Notes under the pieces: generated by a model
Seen by the model: the letters and a program-made list of their open reading frames with translations, nothing else
Database searches by the model: none
Told to the model about the DNA's origin: nothing
Made by a program: the position numbers and the translations under genes
Shown: piece by piece, positions 11,401 to 20,348 of the stretch
How the letters are laid out: each line of letters begins with the position of its first letter
Position numbering within the stretch: the stretch's first letter is position 1
NCBI RefSeq assembly: GCF_003201675.2
Contig: NZ_CP029287.2
Coordinates: 1,054,001 to 1,118,000 of the forward strand
Origin: Metallosphaera hakonensis JCM 8857 = DSM 7519
Lineage (GTDB): Archaea; Thermoproteota; Thermoprotei_A; Sulfolobales; Sulfolobaceae
DNA length: 64,000 nucleotides
Reading direction: 5' to 3'

Positions 11401-11845
11401 TTCTTTGAGCGTTCCTACCACCCCTAGTTGAGTAAGTTCCCTCGTTAACCGGACACTCTGAGCTTGGAACCTCTAAGATATAGACGGGTTCCCAGGCCCC
11501 TGTTTGAGTGTTATACTTAACGGTCCTAGTAACCATACCTTCTCCAATCCACGGTGTTCCGTAGTTTGCCCCTAAGGGAATAACAGGTGAAGTATAGTCG
11601 GCTTGGAAATTAGTAAGGTCTCTGTTAAAAACCTGGTCATTTAAATTGTAAACTATGGCGTTCTGACCTTTGGCCGGCCCACCTTCCTTGTATACTGGGA
11701 ATACGAAGATATCATATCCGCATCCCACATTACAAAATCTACATGTGGCATGATATATTTCAGCATCGGGAGGAGGTAATGGGATCCTCCTATTTGGAAC
11801 TGGGCTAGAGGTAGAACTAGAGCTACTACTCATTGAAGATGACAT
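8474..11845 (-). CDS. aioA: Arsenite-oxidase-like molybdopterin catalytic subunit
   Basis: Large Mo-bisMGD subunit of the Aio family, 1123 residues (bacterial AioA has about 825). C35-x2-C38-x3-C42 ([10 protein letters not shown]) with no fourth Cys predicts the [3Fe-4S] cluster typical of AioA. Other family signatures are [45 protein letters not shown] and [12 protein letters not shown]. It lacks a signal peptide, as in bacteria where AioA is exported with Tat-bearing AioB. His253 and His522 match two arsenite-pocket histidines of the Alcaligenes enzyme, but the pocket Arg has no counterpart and the Glu is displaced by one residue, so the substrate is uncertain. Ser-rich tails lie at both ends. 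Its Rieske partner is at 18352 on the other strand. Confidence 0.82.
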   Translation of the reverse strand: MSSSMSSSSSSTSSPVPNRRIPLPPPDAEIYHATCRFCNVGCGYDIFVFPVYKEGGPAKGQNAIVYNLNDQVFNRDLTNFQADYTSPVIPLGANYGTPWIGEGMVTRTVKYNTQTGAWEPVYILEVPSSECPVNEGTYSTRGGRNAQRNWSPFSDVASGYAIYQSRIQTPMLRWNNSFQPISWSYAIQVAATVSKYYLDNENFNYPDPVGPAAIQVMAIRSDHGGGQGGGVFSNMAPGLFLHMGLATPFVRFHYQVAFSLTEDALMEATNGNGTDTASMLDISIADTLVLWGINEYSTSTVNFIQHMFDNISGATASRKAQWFDQGEPTPPGNIIVVEARPNETVRAAAAKLGITVEQAQSGITSQSGNNGGGYMLYVQVNPGTDAELINAVAAYIYYTYPDVVNHFISLYQSASANGFSFNSQNYQYYTDYLQSKTLSQWLSEAESITGVPQNIIMQMGDLIAKPKTANGNTYYKRTLIEFEKGIIWSGNYTPIYALADLAIISGALSGRPGCGLSTGFGHQRGAAFPLPPPPPWSSNLSQGRQLWIQMSSYVPQQLQAQGMQVNATNIVNFIKNFYSQYTNTLVPQIYQYNPIIDYLIYSGYGKVLWIFTAVPYKQTMSGAKLGLTIDNRARLLQECVENSAGMGVPSSTTTTPTSSYNTSAVSQTLPSVPTPQDYANAVISCLGSTNGALFVVGHDIILNQNRAFENAAHLLMPATSNHGETYEIRWNGHDRRLRLDDAYHSPLGASMPDIWTYAMIAYVIYQMYQSEGNGNSPQAQRINTAFSYLWQTLSKYMMQNSQPLSIAPSYSENYYDYDWFSIYNDLWTYYVANGPVNFSSSVWPYGYFVPHAFPPGWSQITLEDLKMARTIGVQLPILGKTTNADGSFTLWGLVNYAEPVIHGKFRVEGVTVNPNQSVTVGNTSIPLITRQVQYITLDDVPSMFGYSADTLVKAVINGFNPFPVPYVGIFGYASQLQSKYKYWANNGRWNIIFQSGWTDFQVPEIVQRVPMPIIEISAQDAQAEGINNGDIIQVYNDYGSLDGIAWISNTVTPGQLFIAMAFEVKPGANQVTTPTVDPTTDNQMVKWSWVNIKKIGTLPQEMLEQITLAPVEFNVNSGSSSSS

Positions 11846-12179
11846 ATTCTATCGATAACTCATTACCTTTTAATCTTTAAAAATCTTTATATATATGTTT
11901 AGTTTGATTGGTCTTTTCCTTTTCTAGGAAAATTTCAGTTTTATTCCAGATGAACGCGCAGGAGTAAAAATCGCTAATGAAGAGAGGGTAAATTGTTCAT
12001 TTGAAATCTAGATCTTACCTCCTATGATTCTAATGTTATGAGACCACGGTAATTAGACCAAGATCAGTTCAAGGATTAACCGCAAACCGTTGTTTATAAC
12101 CAAATATAAAATGAAGTATCGAGTTTTAACTAATTTACTCTCTTCTTCTGATTAAAATCATAAATTACTGGGAATAAAA
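11846..12179. other. Intergenic, promoter side of the Mo-subunit gene
   Basis: On the minus strand, AT-rich blocks near 11865-11900 (including TTTTAAAGATTAAAAGG and a run of TATATATA) lie just before the ATG at 11845 and are a plausible promoter. I see no gene or repeat in the rest. Confidence 0.4.
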
Positions 12180-12746
12180 TTAAAATATGGCCATGTTTTT
12201 CATCATTCTCGCAATAGTATATACAAGGACTAAATTCATCACCACAAACATCACAATGCCCACCAAGGGCAGGCTCGACGGGCCCCAATTTAGAGAATGA
12301 AATACCTCGTTACTGTACGCCGGATCGCCAATGATGAACAGAATACTGAGAACGGTGTCCCCGAGCATATAGAGAGCTAGAGAAGTTATCTTGATGGTTA
12401 AGTTCATGTTGGGTATGTAGGACCCAGCTAGTATTCCCCCCAAAATAAGGGTTAATTCGCATAGGACTCTCACAGTTACATAGCTTCCGGCTAGGTCGAA
12501 AGGAATTGGAAAGTGCCATAAAGCGGCTATTATGGCTCCAACAATTAGGGAGATTAAGGATCCCTTAAACATCCTATAACCGATTACAGCTCCGGCGAAA
12601 AACATGGCGTAATGATCGAGCATGAACACCACAGGATTGATTGATTGGATTTCTTCTACTAAAGGATTCATGAATACTACAAGAATCACAATGGGGATGA
12701 CTAAAATCTTATACTCCTTTGTTTGTACGCCCTTATAGGACAACAT
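12180..12746 (-). CDS. Membrane protein of DUF1404 type, oxidase-associated
   Basis: A 188-residue integral membrane protein with about six hydrophobic segments. Histidines lie in or next to membrane segments (MLDHYAMFFAG near residue 43, AALWHFPIPF near 75), so heme or metal binding is possible. Its size and pattern fit the archaeal DUF1404 family, which I assign from memory. It is the last gene of a minus-strand unit that begins with the small TM protein at 15146 and continues with oxidase subunits II and I, which suggests a role as accessory subunit or assembly factor. It ends about 330 bases before the Mo-subunit gene starts. Confidence 0.6.
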   Translation of the reverse strand: MLSYKGVQTKEYKILVIPIVILVVFMNPLVEEIQSINPVVFMLDHYAMFFAGAVIGYRMFKGSLISLIVGAIIAALWHFPIPFDLAGSYVTVRVLCELTLILGGILAGSYIPNMNLTIKITSLALYMLGDTVLSILFIIGDPAYSNEVFHSLNWGPSSLPLVGIVMFVVMNLVLVYTIARMMKNMAIF

Positions 12747-12791
12747 AGAATAAAATTTGGGGATAAAATAAAAACTTTTTCCTTTATCTTC

Positions 12792-14381
12792 TTAATTCGA
12801 TTTATTAATATCCCTTAAATCCGAGGACAGATTGCCCGTATTTTGCCCCTCTGGATTTGGATCGTTTTTCTCAGCCATAATACCGGGAACTGAACCTGAG
12901 GCTGAGACTCCAGTGATGCCAGATGTTTCCCAGAAGGCAGAGGTCTTTATGCCCAAAAGCGTAAGGAGAACTGGCAATCCGTACATCACAAAGCTTGCTC
13001 CCATAATCATGGCAAACATGGTCATCCAGTCCATATATGAAAGAAACTTGATCGGATATGCCACCCATCTTCTAATGAGACCCTCATATCCTGCAAAGCT
13101 CATGGTATATCCCAAAAGAAGCGCTCCTATGGTCCACATAATCACTCCACCGTTCACCATTCCAGCACCTAAGCTAGATAGAGTAGCTCCGTTCATTTTA
13201 GAGGATAGCATGTCCAGAAGTATCGATACGTAACCAACAACTATAATGGTCCATATCATTAGATGGAAATGACCAACCACATAGTAGGTGTTATGGACTA
13301 TAACGTTTAGCGGATTCAGTGGAAGAATTAGGGCCTGAAGACCTGCTAGAATAAATCCTATTAACGCTATTAGTGCAGATAACCCTATGGGGTTCTTCCA
13401 TTGATATCCTTTACCAGTGGCGATTGTGAGTCCTAAATTAAGGACTGTGAGCCCTGATCCCGCTGCGAGAATCAACGTTGTGGGAGTAATAAATGCTCTA
13501 AGTATTGTGGGCAATGGCCAAGTCTGTAGGTGATGGACCCAGGCTAACATGCTAAAAGTGAAAAGGAGGACGATGTTATATCGTGCCCATTTCTCGCTAT
13601 ACAGGGACCTCCCCGCGAACTTCGGAATGAAATAGTAGAGGCCTCCGAATACTGTGAACGGAGCATAATAAACCACAGGATGGCCCCAGAACCAGAAAAG
13701 AACCACCCACGTTAATGGATTTACAGGAATAGACGCCCAAAAATATAGGACATACCATAGCTCGGCCGCCGCTAGGGCAAACTCTGTCATGAAGATCAAG
13801 GCACCTCCAAAGGCCATTCCATAGGCCGCGAATACTGGCATCTTACCTTCTTTCGGCCTAGTTCTGTAACCATCTATGAACAGGGTTATGGAGGCCAGTA
13901 TGGCACCGAGAGCGTTCAAGAACATCATGAAATAGGCTAAACCCACCAACTTTCCAGCCAGCGATGATGGAAAAGATCCAAAGTAAATCCAGCTTCCAAG
14001 TTGAAGTGAAAGCGGAGGATACATGTACCAACCTGTAGTTGGGCCTCCAATGAAGGTAATAATCATTGGAATGTTAATCAGGAAAAACGCTAAGGTTAGT
14101 AGCTTGAAGTGTTGAGCGGACATGTTACTTTTATAGAGGGAATAAGCAAATATCGAGAGGCTAATGTCCTCAACAATCATCATCATTGCTATCTGGCCGT
14201 GAAAAGTGACCAGGAAATAGTATAGTGGGGCAATAGCATAGCCCGCAGCCTGGTTCACATGGGGACTCAATAGAATCGTTCTGAACCAGAGAGCTGCTAC
14301 TCCCATTACGGCTAGCCAAACCAGACCTCCTGCGGTATAAAGAAGGGAAACTCCTAAGGTAGTTTTCGGATATGCATTCAC
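12792..14381 (-). CDS. Cytochrome c oxidase-type subunit I (heme-copper oxidase)
   Basis: Subunit I of a terminal oxidase, 529 residues with about 12 membrane segments. Visible ligands are His61 in [10 protein letters not shown] (low-spin heme), His234 with Tyr238 in GHPVVYY, His283-His284 in [10 protein letters not shown] (CuB), and His371/His373 in VGHFHLMI. It starts one base after the stop of subunit II, so translation is probably coupled. Unlike FoxA it keeps the normal GHPxVY motif, though the Glu of GHPEVY is Val, as in B-type oxidases. The C-terminal 50 residues are a polar tail. It belongs to a different oxidase from the foxA genes and is well placed to take electrons from the cupredoxins next door. 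Confidence 0.88.
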   Translation of the reverse strand: MNAYPKTTLGVSLLYTAGGLVWLAVMGVAALWFRTILLSPHVNQAAGYAIAPLYYFLVTFHGQIAMMMIVEDISLSIFAYSLYKSNMSAQHFKLLTLAFFLINIPMIITFIGGPTTGWYMYPPLSLQLGSWIYFGSFPSSLAGKLVGLAYFMMFLNALGAILASITLFIDGYRTRPKEGKMPVFAAYGMAFGGALIFMTEFALAAAELWYVLYFWASIPVNPLTWVVLFWFWGHPVVYYAPFTVFGGLYYFIPKFAGRSLYSEKWARYNIVLLFTFSMLAWVHHLQTWPLPTILRAFITPTTLILAAGSGLTVLNLGLTIATGKGYQWKNPIGLSALIALIGFILAGLQALILPLNPLNVIVHNTYYVVGHFHLMIWTIIVVGYVSILLDMLSSKMNGATLSSLGAGMVNGGVIMWTIGALLLGYTMSFAGYEGLIRRWVAYPIKFLSYMDWMTMFAMIMGASFVMYGLPVLLTLLGIKTSAFWETSGITGVSASGSVPGIMAEKNDPNPEGQNTGNLSSDLRDINKSN

Positions 14382-14382
14382 T

Positions 14383-14919
14383 TCACATCACCCATAGATA
14401 ACCATACATGTAAGAGTGCCCAATTCCACAATATTCGGCGCAATGGAAAGTGTAGTTCCCTGGAGATGAAGGTGCGAAGAAGAAGGAGTAACTGTTTATT
14501 CCTGGGACTATGTTTACGTTTTGAGGACCGTGAGGAAGTCTAATATAGAAAGCGTGAACTACGTTGTTGCTATACAATACCATCTCCACAGGTTGGTTGG
14601 GGTAAACCTTAATGTATGGGAAACCGTTAATGTAGGTTATTACGTTCCCGCTGACTGGGATCTCCATCATGGTCCCGTTAGGAGTATACACAATCTCTGT
14701 TGCGTTCTGTGGAACCCATGCCCATTGAACGCCTTCCATATAAACTACTACAGTACCATTGGGTAGCGGTTTAGGTACCCCGCTTTGTAGAGGTAGCCCG
14801 AACCTATAGGTAGCAGTACTACCAGATACAACTCCAAAAAAAGAGTAGCCTACAAACGCTGCTACAATAACAAGCATTACAATAAACCATATTTTTTCCC
14901 AATCCCTATGCCCTGACAA
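14383..14919 (-). CDS. Oxidase subunit II with complete CuA site
   Basis: A 178-residue protein with one N-terminal membrane anchor (about residues 10-30) and an extracellular cupredoxin domain. The full binuclear CuA ligand set is visible: His122 in VVHAFYI and C160-AEY-C164-GIG-H168-SY-M171 near the C-terminus. A CuA centre means this oxidase takes electrons from a soluble or tethered protein donor rather than directly from quinol. The likely donors are the sulfocyanin-like proteins encoded divergently at 15509 and 16275. It has no separate signal peptide beyond the anchor. Confidence 0.9.
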   Translation of the reverse strand: MSGHRDWEKIWFIVMLVIVAAFVGYSFFGVVSGSTATYRFGLPLQSGVPKPLPNGTVVVYMEGVQWAWVPQNATEIVYTPNGTMMEIPVSGNVITYINGFPYIKVYPNQPVEMVLYSNNVVHAFYIRLPHGPQNVNIVPGINSYSFFFAPSSPGNYTFHCAEYCGIGHSYMYGYLWVM

Positions 14920-15008
14920 CTTCTGTCAATCTATGTAAACGCTAAATAAAGTTAAAAAGCTTTTCTTCTTTATTACAATACAATGAATTTCTTAGGAATA
15001 AAGAAAAA

Positions 15009-15146
15009 TTAGATAGCGCCCTTCCTCATCAGTAAATAGAAAGCAATTCCTCCCACTATTGCTATGGCAGCCAAACCAAAACCGAACGCCGTTTCAAAAC
15101 TAATACTACTTACAGAAGCATATGTTGACGCTAAGAGAGCTATCAT
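15009..15146 (-). CDS. Tiny single-helix membrane protein, possible oxidase subunit
   Basis: A 45-codon ORF that begins MIALLASTYASVSS, has one hydrophobic segment of about 22 residues (FGLAAIAIVGGIAFYLL), and ends in a positive tail RKGAI. A TATA-like block lies about 20-30 bases upstream on the minus strand (near 15166). It precedes the subunit II gene by about 90 bases in the same direction. Small single-helix subunits are common in terminal oxidases (family knowledge), so an accessory subunit is the best guess. I know of no specific homologue. Confidence 0.55.
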   Translation of the reverse strand: MIALLASTYASVSSISFETAFGFGLAAIAIVGGIAFYLLMRKGAI

Positions 15147-15228
15147 AATAGGTCTTGAGTAAAGATAATAAAATCGAATAAAAGCTTTTCTACAGTAATT
15201 TCATCCTTTATAGCCTGAACAACCATTT

Positions 15229-15431
15229 GAGTGTTCTCATACTAGCACTTCTAATAAGTTCTTGTCTTATTTTGCGTTGTTTAAATGAATGAGGACTTTA
15301 TGGAACTACTAAAGGTGGTCTTGTTTGAAGGGGATATAGTAGTGATCATGTAATGTATATAAATATAATATTATACATATAACGATATTATAGATATTCT
15401 AGAATTAGGATGACAGTAAGAAAACATTCAC
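15229..15431. mobile_element. Short decayed IS1-derived element
   Basis: The left edge GAGTGTTCTCATAC at 15229 and the right edge near 15399-15431 (CTAGAATTAGGATGACAG..AAAACATTCAC) resemble the inverted ends of the intact IS1 element. The span is only about 200 bases and has no ORF. It sits in the divergent region between the oxidase unit and the cupredoxin genes. Similarity is partial, so this is moderate evidence. Confidence 0.45.
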
Positions 15432-15473
15432 AATTTTCTAGCCTACTTCCTACAAGAAAAATAGTATAATGAA

Positions 15474-15487
15474 AAGTTTTTAAAAAG
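15474..15487 (+). promoter_or_regulatory. TATA box of the first cupredoxin gene
   Basis: The block AGTTTTTAAAAAGG lies about 25-33 bases before the ATG at 15509, with no Shine-Dalgarno sequence. This fits a leaderless transcript. Confidence 0.5.
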
Positions 15488-15508
15488 GAAAAAGTTTAAC
15501 TTGAGTTA

Positions 15509-16183
15509 ATGGCAAAAGTAGATACTCCCATGGTAGTGGCCATAGTGATAGCTATAATTTTAGTTGCAGTAGCTGGGTATTATATAGCAGTGAGATCTAC
15601 TCCTATCAACGTTGGGAACGTAACTGAAACTTTGCCTCCTCAAAATGTAACCGTAACCAGCAATGTAACCACACCCTCCACGACCTCAATCAACACAACT
15701 AAGACTTCCACAACTACTTCAACTAATACGTCTCTTCCCTCAGGAGCTGAACCTCTCCCCTATAACTCAGCCAACAAGACGGTCTTCCTCTACGTTGTGG
15801 CTTCGAGCTCTGGTCAACCTTTCAATTTCAACGGGACTAGCAATGGTCAGCTTCACTTCTACATTCCAGCCGGATGGACCGTGATAGTTCACTTCACTAA
15901 CCAGGAGGGATTGGAACATAACTTCTTGATCATACAGAACACAACTGCGACGCCAGGCGACGACGTGGGACAAGATGGCACGATACTTCTAGCTGCCGGA
16001 ACTACAACGTCCAATTACCTGAATCAGGGGATCTCCAGCGGCCAAACAGCGTCAGCTTCAACCACACTGCCAGCAGGTATATATTGGTTCGCCTGTGGTA
16101 TCAGTGGCCACGCAGCCGCAGGTATGTGGGGCGTCATAGTGTCTTCCTCATCAGTGACTACCCCATACTACCTGATAAGCTAA
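15509..16183 (+). CDS. Sulfocyanin-like blue copper protein, copy 1
   Basis: A 224-residue extracellular type-I copper protein. Residues 8-27 form a membrane anchor, followed by a Thr/Ser/Asn-rich linker to about residue 75 with many N-x-S/T sites. The C-terminal cupredoxin domain has ligands His137 (LEHNFLII), Cys196, His201 and Met206 ([13 protein letters not shown]), the C-x4-H-x4-M spacing of sulfocyanin and rusticyanin. It would carry electrons on the outer face at low pH, probably from the Aio-like complex to the CuA oxidase. From codon 69 to beyond the stop its DNA is identical to the next gene. T-rich DNA follows the stop. Confidence 0.85.
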   Translation: MAKVDTPMVVAIVIAIILVAVAGYYIAVRSTPINVGNVTETLPPQNVTVTSNVTTPSTTSINTTKTSTTTSTNTSLPSGAEPLPYNSANKTVFLYVVASSSGQPFNFNGTSNGQLHFYIPAGWTVIVHFTNQEGLEHNFLIIQNTTATPGDDVGQDGTILLAAGTTTSNYLNQGISSGQTASASTTLPAGIYWFACGISGHAAAGMWGVIVSSSSVTTPYYLIS

Positions 16184-16188
16184 TTTTT
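15714..16188 (+). repeat. Perfect 475-bp direct repeat, unit 1
   Basis: This unit is identical, base for base on my reading, to 16453-16927 (offset 739). It covers the cupredoxin domain, the stop codon and a few bases beyond. The identity stops abruptly within the linker codons on one side and in the T tract on the other. Confidence 0.9.
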
Positions 16189-16199
16189 AGTCTTTTTTG
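16181..16199 (+). terminator. T-rich terminator after cupredoxin copy 1
   Basis: Two T runs, AATTTTTAG and CTTTTTTGC, follow directly after the stop codon. This matches the oligo-T signals at which archaeal RNA polymerase terminates. The second copy ends with a similar single T6 run. Confidence 0.4.
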
Positions 16200-16274
16200 C
16201 ATTTAGTTATTAAAAAGTTCTTCTTTGTCAAGCTAAATATATATACCAAAAGAGGTTATGTAGACTGACTAGAC

Positions 16275-16922
16275 ATGAACAAAATAGGGGTAGGAATTAT
16301 CGTTTTAATTTTTGTGGGAACCGCATTTATGATAGGTTTCTTAGCGTATAATTTTTCAGTAGTTAACTTTCCAGTTCCAGTAGTCCATAATGCGAAGCTG
16401 TTAGGTAAGTTAACTGTTACGGCCTCGAATGCAACCACAATTACTTCCACATCTACTTCAACTAATACGTCTCTTCCCTCAGGAGCTGAACCTCTCCCCT
16501 ATAACTCAGCCAACAAGACGGTCTTCCTCTACGTTGTGGCTTCGAGCTCTGGTCAACCTTTCAATTTCAACGGGACTAGCAATGGTCAGCTTCACTTCTA
16601 CATTCCAGCCGGATGGACCGTGATAGTTCACTTCACTAACCAGGAGGGATTGGAACATAACTTCTTGATCATACAGAACACAACTGCGACGCCAGGCGAC
16701 GACGTGGGACAAGATGGCACGATACTTCTAGCTGCCGGAACTACAACGTCCAATTACCTGAATCAGGGGATCTCCAGCGGCCAAACAGCGTCAGCTTCAA
16801 CCACACTGCCAGCAGGTATATATTGGTTCGCCTGTGGTATCAGTGGCCACGCAGCCGCAGGTATGTGGGGCGTCATAGTGTCTTCCTCATCAGTGACTAC
16901 CCCATACTACCTGATAAGCTAA
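16275..16922 (+). CDS. Sulfocyanin-like blue copper protein, copy 2
   Basis: A 215-residue paralogue of the preceding gene. The N-terminal anchor (about residues 5-27, [20 protein letters not shown]) and the shorter linker are unrelated in sequence to copy 1. From the [10 protein letters not shown] segment onward the protein is identical, including the ligands HNFLII and [13 protein letters not shown]. The two genes therefore deliver the same redox domain on different anchors. Identical DNA over 475 bp points to very recent duplication or conversion. Confidence 0.85.
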   Translation: MNKIGVGIIVLIFVGTAFMIGFLAYNFSVVNFPVPVVHNAKLLGKLTVTASNATTITSTSTSTNTSLPSGAEPLPYNSANKTVFLYVVASSSGQPFNFNGTSNGQLHFYIPAGWTVIVHFTNQEGLEHNFLIIQNTTATPGDDVGQDGTILLAAGTTTSNYLNQGISSGQTASASTTLPAGIYWFACGISGHAAAGMWGVIVSSSSVTTPYYLIS

Positions 16923-16927
16923 TTTTT
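16453..16927 (+). repeat. Perfect 475-bp direct repeat, unit 2
   Basis: Second unit of the repeat pair with 15714-16188. The 264 bases between the two units hold the end of unit 1's flank and the distinct N-terminus of copy 2. Confidence 0.9.
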
Positions 16928-17013
16928 TGGTTACTCTGAATTTCAAATTAAACTCTTATTAATATATCAGATTCTAATAGATGAAGTATGGTCTCTAAAA
17001 GCAGAAATCTTTC

Positions 17014-17080
17014 GAGGCCTCCCTATATAGATGCGTAGATAACGTTATTTTCAGATGAAATACATAGCTATACCTAGTGC
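17014..17080 (+). repeat. Dispersed repeat family R-A, copy 2
   Basis: Matches R-A at 73-140 with blocks GAGGCCTCCCTATATAGAT, ACGTTATTTTCAGATGAAAT and ACATA. It lies in the gap after the cupredoxin pair. Confidence 0.55.
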
Positions 17081-17208
17081 CCCTTCTTCGTGAATTCAAA
17101 TTTCAGGAGGGTATCAGGTTTAGAGGGATCTAAAAATCTCAAGTGCTTGATACGTATCATGAAACTTCGCAATTTATTTATTTGGGCTAGCACCATCTTA
17201 GTATTATA

Positions 17209-18021
17209 ATGAAACCAAGCAACTTGCGTTACATCGTTGCTTTGATATTCCTTTCACTAAGTTTAACCAGTTACTATGAAGACTTAGGAAAACATTATTC
17301 AATCCCCCTTTCGATTATATCCCCTGTAACATTCTGGATTGGGGTTGGTCTGGCTGTTCCTTTTACCTTTTATGAAGAGAGCTTTTACAAAGTAAAGAAA
17401 GGAGTAGCATATATTATCAGCGCGCTAGTCTATCTGAGTTTCCATATTTTATTGTATGGAATCTTTTATAATATTGTTCTAACTGAAGGTCTAGGTCAGA
17501 GAATCGTATTTTATCCTTTCTTTTCCACTGGGTTCGGGGTAGCAGTTCCCACTCCGCCTATCCTATTTCCATACTGGGTTTCAACCAGTCCTGGTTTTTG
17601 GATATTCATAGGACCTTTCGAAAGCGACGCCACTCCCTACTCCATATTCGTAGGAATACTCCTCTCCATGTTATTAGGAGCGAATGTTGTTAGGTTAATC
17701 AATCTTAGATCTCTTGTCAAGGATCTTAAACGTTCACTGACAATTCTAACAGCTTTACCTACTATTGCAGTAGTATCTGGAACCTCATGTTGTCTTTCGT
17801 TTCCTTCTATAATCATTTACATTGTAGGTATAGCATCTGGCTCGATTTACTCGCTTCTAGGGGTTTTGGCGTCCCCGCTATTCTTCTCCTTATCATACTT
17901 TGGACTTCCAATAGGCTCATTATTGCTTTTATTCATCAACTTAAGGGATATGAACAAATGGATCGATAAATTAGAGAAAAACCTGGGTATCATTTCGAAA
18001 CAAATTGAGAACAAGAGATGA
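17209..18021 (+). CDS. Membrane protein with Ser-Cys-Cys motif, paralogue 1
   Basis: A 270-residue protein with about six to seven hydrophobic segments and a charged C-terminal tail. I do not recognise the family. A conserved segment GTSCCLSFPS (Cys194-Cys195) lies at the start of a membrane helix and recurs as GGSCCISVPL in the protein at 19152. An extracellular loop of about 50 residues rich in Pro, Phe and Tyr lies near residues 100-140 in both. Paired cysteines in a helix recall mercury/metal transporters such as MerT, but overall similarity is not evident. The two paralogues flank the Rieske gene, so they may anchor or serve the Aio-like enzyme. Confidence 0.55.
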   Translation: MKPSNLRYIVALIFLSLSLTSYYEDLGKHYSIPLSIISPVTFWIGVGLAVPFTFYEESFYKVKKGVAYIISALVYLSFHILLYGIFYNIVLTEGLGQRIVFYPFFSTGFGVAVPTPPILFPYWVSTSPGFWIFIGPFESDATPYSIFVGILLSMLLGANVVRLINLRSLVKDLKRSLTILTALPTIAVVSGTSCCLSFPSIIIYIVGIASGSIYSLLGVLASPLFFSLSYFGLPIGSLLLLFINLRDMNKWIDKLEKNLGIISKQIENKR

Positions 18022-18351
18022 TAAATAATACTCTATTTTATCACGTCCACTACTACAAGATATTTATTATATACCAATTTTTAGATGGAATATTTTTATG
18101 AGATACGTAGAGAAATTAATATTTTTAAAAATGAATAACCCCTCTCTGGATCTAAGACCGAGATTCAAGTAGTTTATATTAGATCGAGTTAATTTTTACT
18201 AATCTAAGGTCAGATGTCCTTAGACTTTCTCGAGGCCTCATGCGAATCATAGAGAAACTTTATTTAATAAAAATGGAATTTTTAAATATGTTTGTACCGA
18301 CATATATGTGAAATCTTATTTAAGTAAAAACATCTTTTTTTATGATATGAG
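18022..18351. other. Intergenic region carrying the Rieske gene promoter
   Basis: A TATA-like block TTATTTAA at about 18316-18323 lies 29-36 bases before the ATG at 18352. I see nothing else in this AT-rich stretch. Confidence 0.45.
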
Positions 18352-18975
18352 ATGAGCAAGGACAAAGACAAGGGTTCGGTGGATCCAAACAGAAGAGCGG
18401 TGGTTATAGGTGGTGCGGCCGCTGTTGCAGGAGTAGCGGCAGGTATAGTCATAGGAGGGAACGCGTTTCCGAAACTCCTTAAAGAAACCGTAATTGAGAA
18501 GCAACCGGAAGTTGTCACAAAGACGGTTACTCAAACTCAAACAGTTCAGGTACCAGTGCAACAGACTTATCAAAAACAAATGATCGCTAACTATAACTCG
18601 CTTTCCGTGGGTTCTCCAGTAACTACTACTTATATGGGTTATCCCATAACTGTAGTTAGGACTGGTGTTAAATCAGTTGGTGGGGTTGGACCTAATGGAG
18701 ATGTAGTTGCATTCAGCAACGTGTGCGTTCATATGGGAGGTCCAGTTCAGTATGATCCCAAAACCAACTGTGGAGTATGCCCATATCACTACTCCCAATA
18801 CGATTTCACTAGAGGAGGGACTCAAGTCATGGGGCATCCTAATCAGTTTCTTCCGCAAGTGATCCTAGAATACGACAGTTCCACTGGCAATATATACGCT
18901 CTAGGTTTTAACAGGTTGCTATATGGAGTATATGACAATATAGCGCAAAGTTCTTCGTCGTCATCATCCTCTTGA
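18352..18975 (+). CDS. aioB: Rieske small subunit of the arsenite-oxidase type, Tat-exported
   Basis: A 207-residue Rieske [2Fe-2S] protein. The N-terminus is a twin-arginine signal (Arg14-Arg15, then a hydrophobic stretch to about residue 36), probably retained as anchor. Cluster ligands are C125-V-H127 and C143-P-Y-H146. The two cysteines that form a disulfide in most Rieske proteins are Gly130 and Tyr145 here, as in some bacterial AioB. The C-terminal LLYGVYDN matches the AioB ending LIYGRLSN that I recall. A poly-Ser tail of eight residues closes the protein. Its catalytic partner is at 8474 on the opposite strand, about 6.5 kb away, so the two subunits are not co-transcribed. Confidence 0.83.
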   Translation: MSKDKDKGSVDPNRRAVVIGGAAAVAGVAAGIVIGGNAFPKLLKETVIEKQPEVVTKTVTQTQTVQVPVQQTYQKQMIANYNSLSVGSPVTTTYMGYPITVVRTGVKSVGGVGPNGDVVAFSNVCVHMGGPVQYDPKTNCGVCPYHYSQYDFTRGGTQVMGHPNQFLPQVILEYDSSTGNIYALGFNRLLYGVYDNIAQSSSSSSSS

Positions 18976-19151
18976 TAGGACAAACAGGATGGAGGACACA
19001 GAAATCAGTATAGGAAGTGTGCAATATGTCCTTTTTTTAATGAAGCAGTTTATAATATCTCTGAGGCGGTAGAGTTTTCTTCAATCCCAAACGATATTTT
19101 TACAGGGAAAAACGGGTAAAAGTTTTTAATTTTCTAGTTTCATCACTGTCA

Positions 19152-19925
19152 ATGAACAGATGGGTCTATAGGACATCGATTGCGATTTTAGGACTGTTGC
19201 TGGTTTTTATAGGAGGCTATACATATATGGATAGTTTATCATCATTAGGTAGTCTTGTTTTCTGGATATCTATACTAGTTGCAGGTACTGATCTTCTTAA
19301 GAGCTCGTTAAAGGTTCTTAGAGAGAACCCAACTCTGCCTGTATTCATGCTTCTCACTTCGTATTTGGCGTTACATTTTATTGTATATAGCCTTGCTATA
19401 GAGAAACTTCTCACTAGTATCTATGGGCAATTATTTTCAATTGGTTCTCCTTTCGTCTTAATCTCTACAACTCCATTTCAAGGAAACTTACTACTGGTGG
19501 CGCTGTATAACCTATTGTTTAACCCCTCATTGGTGATTGGCATTCCTCCCAATTTCTACATCGAATTATCGGCATACGCAACAATAATGGGGGTAATCAT
19601 TGGGATTCTAGTTACCTCAATTATTGTTAGAATTTATAAATTATTTGGAAGTTTTAGGAGAATGAAGACAGTATTTCTGGCTCCCCTGTTTGGAGTCATA
19701 GGAGGAGGAAGTTGTTGCATATCAGTTCCCCTATTGTTGAGTACAGCTATTCCGGCAGCTAACGTTATACTCATATCCCCGGTTGGAGACGTTGCACTCT
19801 TAATTGCATATGTTATGTTGCCACCCATTACGGCAGCCGGTTTAGCACTTCACTTTAATGCCCTTGTCCCTAAAACACCTAAGAATTTGAGATTGAATAA
19901 GTTAGGAGAGGGAAACAAGGTTTAA
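19152..19925 (+). CDS. Membrane protein with Ser-Cys-Cys motif, paralogue 2
   Basis: A 257-residue protein with about six to seven hydrophobic segments, related to the protein at 17209. The shared core is GGGSCCISVPL (Cys188-Cys189) in the fifth or sixth helix, preceded by a short positively charged loop (FGSFRRMK). The function is unknown to me. It follows the Rieske gene by about 175 bases in the same direction and has its own AT-rich upstream block (TTTTTAATTTTC near 19123). Confidence 0.55.
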   Translation: MNRWVYRTSIAILGLLLVFIGGYTYMDSLSSLGSLVFWISILVAGTDLLKSSLKVLRENPTLPVFMLLTSYLALHFIVYSLAIEKLLTSIYGQLFSIGSPFVLISTTPFQGNLLLVALYNLLFNPSLVIGIPPNFYIELSAYATIMGVIIGILVTSIIVRIYKLFGSFRRMKTVFLAPLFGVIGGGSCCISVPLLLSTAIPAANVILISPVGDVALLIAYVMLPPITAAGLALHFNALVPKTPKNLRLNKLGEGNKV

Positions 19926-20348
19926 GTGAACTACGCAATCCTTGCTAACTGAAGTCCTTTCTAAGGCCCTCTTGATTTGAGGCGAAGAGTAAAACTTCAT
20001 GCCAGGGTTCACTGTAAGTGGAACTGAACTATTTGGGTCTGAGTAATTGTCTTTGTTGCCACATCCTACTACTTCTTAATTACCGACTGTTCCAACTCTG
20101 CTAGTATAACTACTAAAACGTAATAGTCACTGTCATTTGTCCAATCCTATCTTGGACAAAGGAACATGCGATCTACCAACTTGGTATTACGCGTTATCGC
20201 GACATGAAGCTCAAATTATGTAAACTTATTCTTGATCGAGGTATCTTTAGTTCTCAACTTTAATGAGAAAAATCTCAAATATATCGTTTTTATTATTAGA
20301 AGGGTTAAACGCTAATTTATATCTTTTCGAGACTCTATTATATATAAC
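19926..20348. other. Intergenic region without recognised features
   Basis: No gene or repeat is supported. Near the right end TTTTTATTATTAG and TTTATATC precede the flavoprotein start at 20349; one of these is likely its promoter. Confidence 0.4.

Noticed and set aside
16429-16712. Overlapping antisense and alternate-frame ORFs over the cupredoxins
   Set aside because: They are identical shadows in both copies because the DNA is duplicated, with no independent support.
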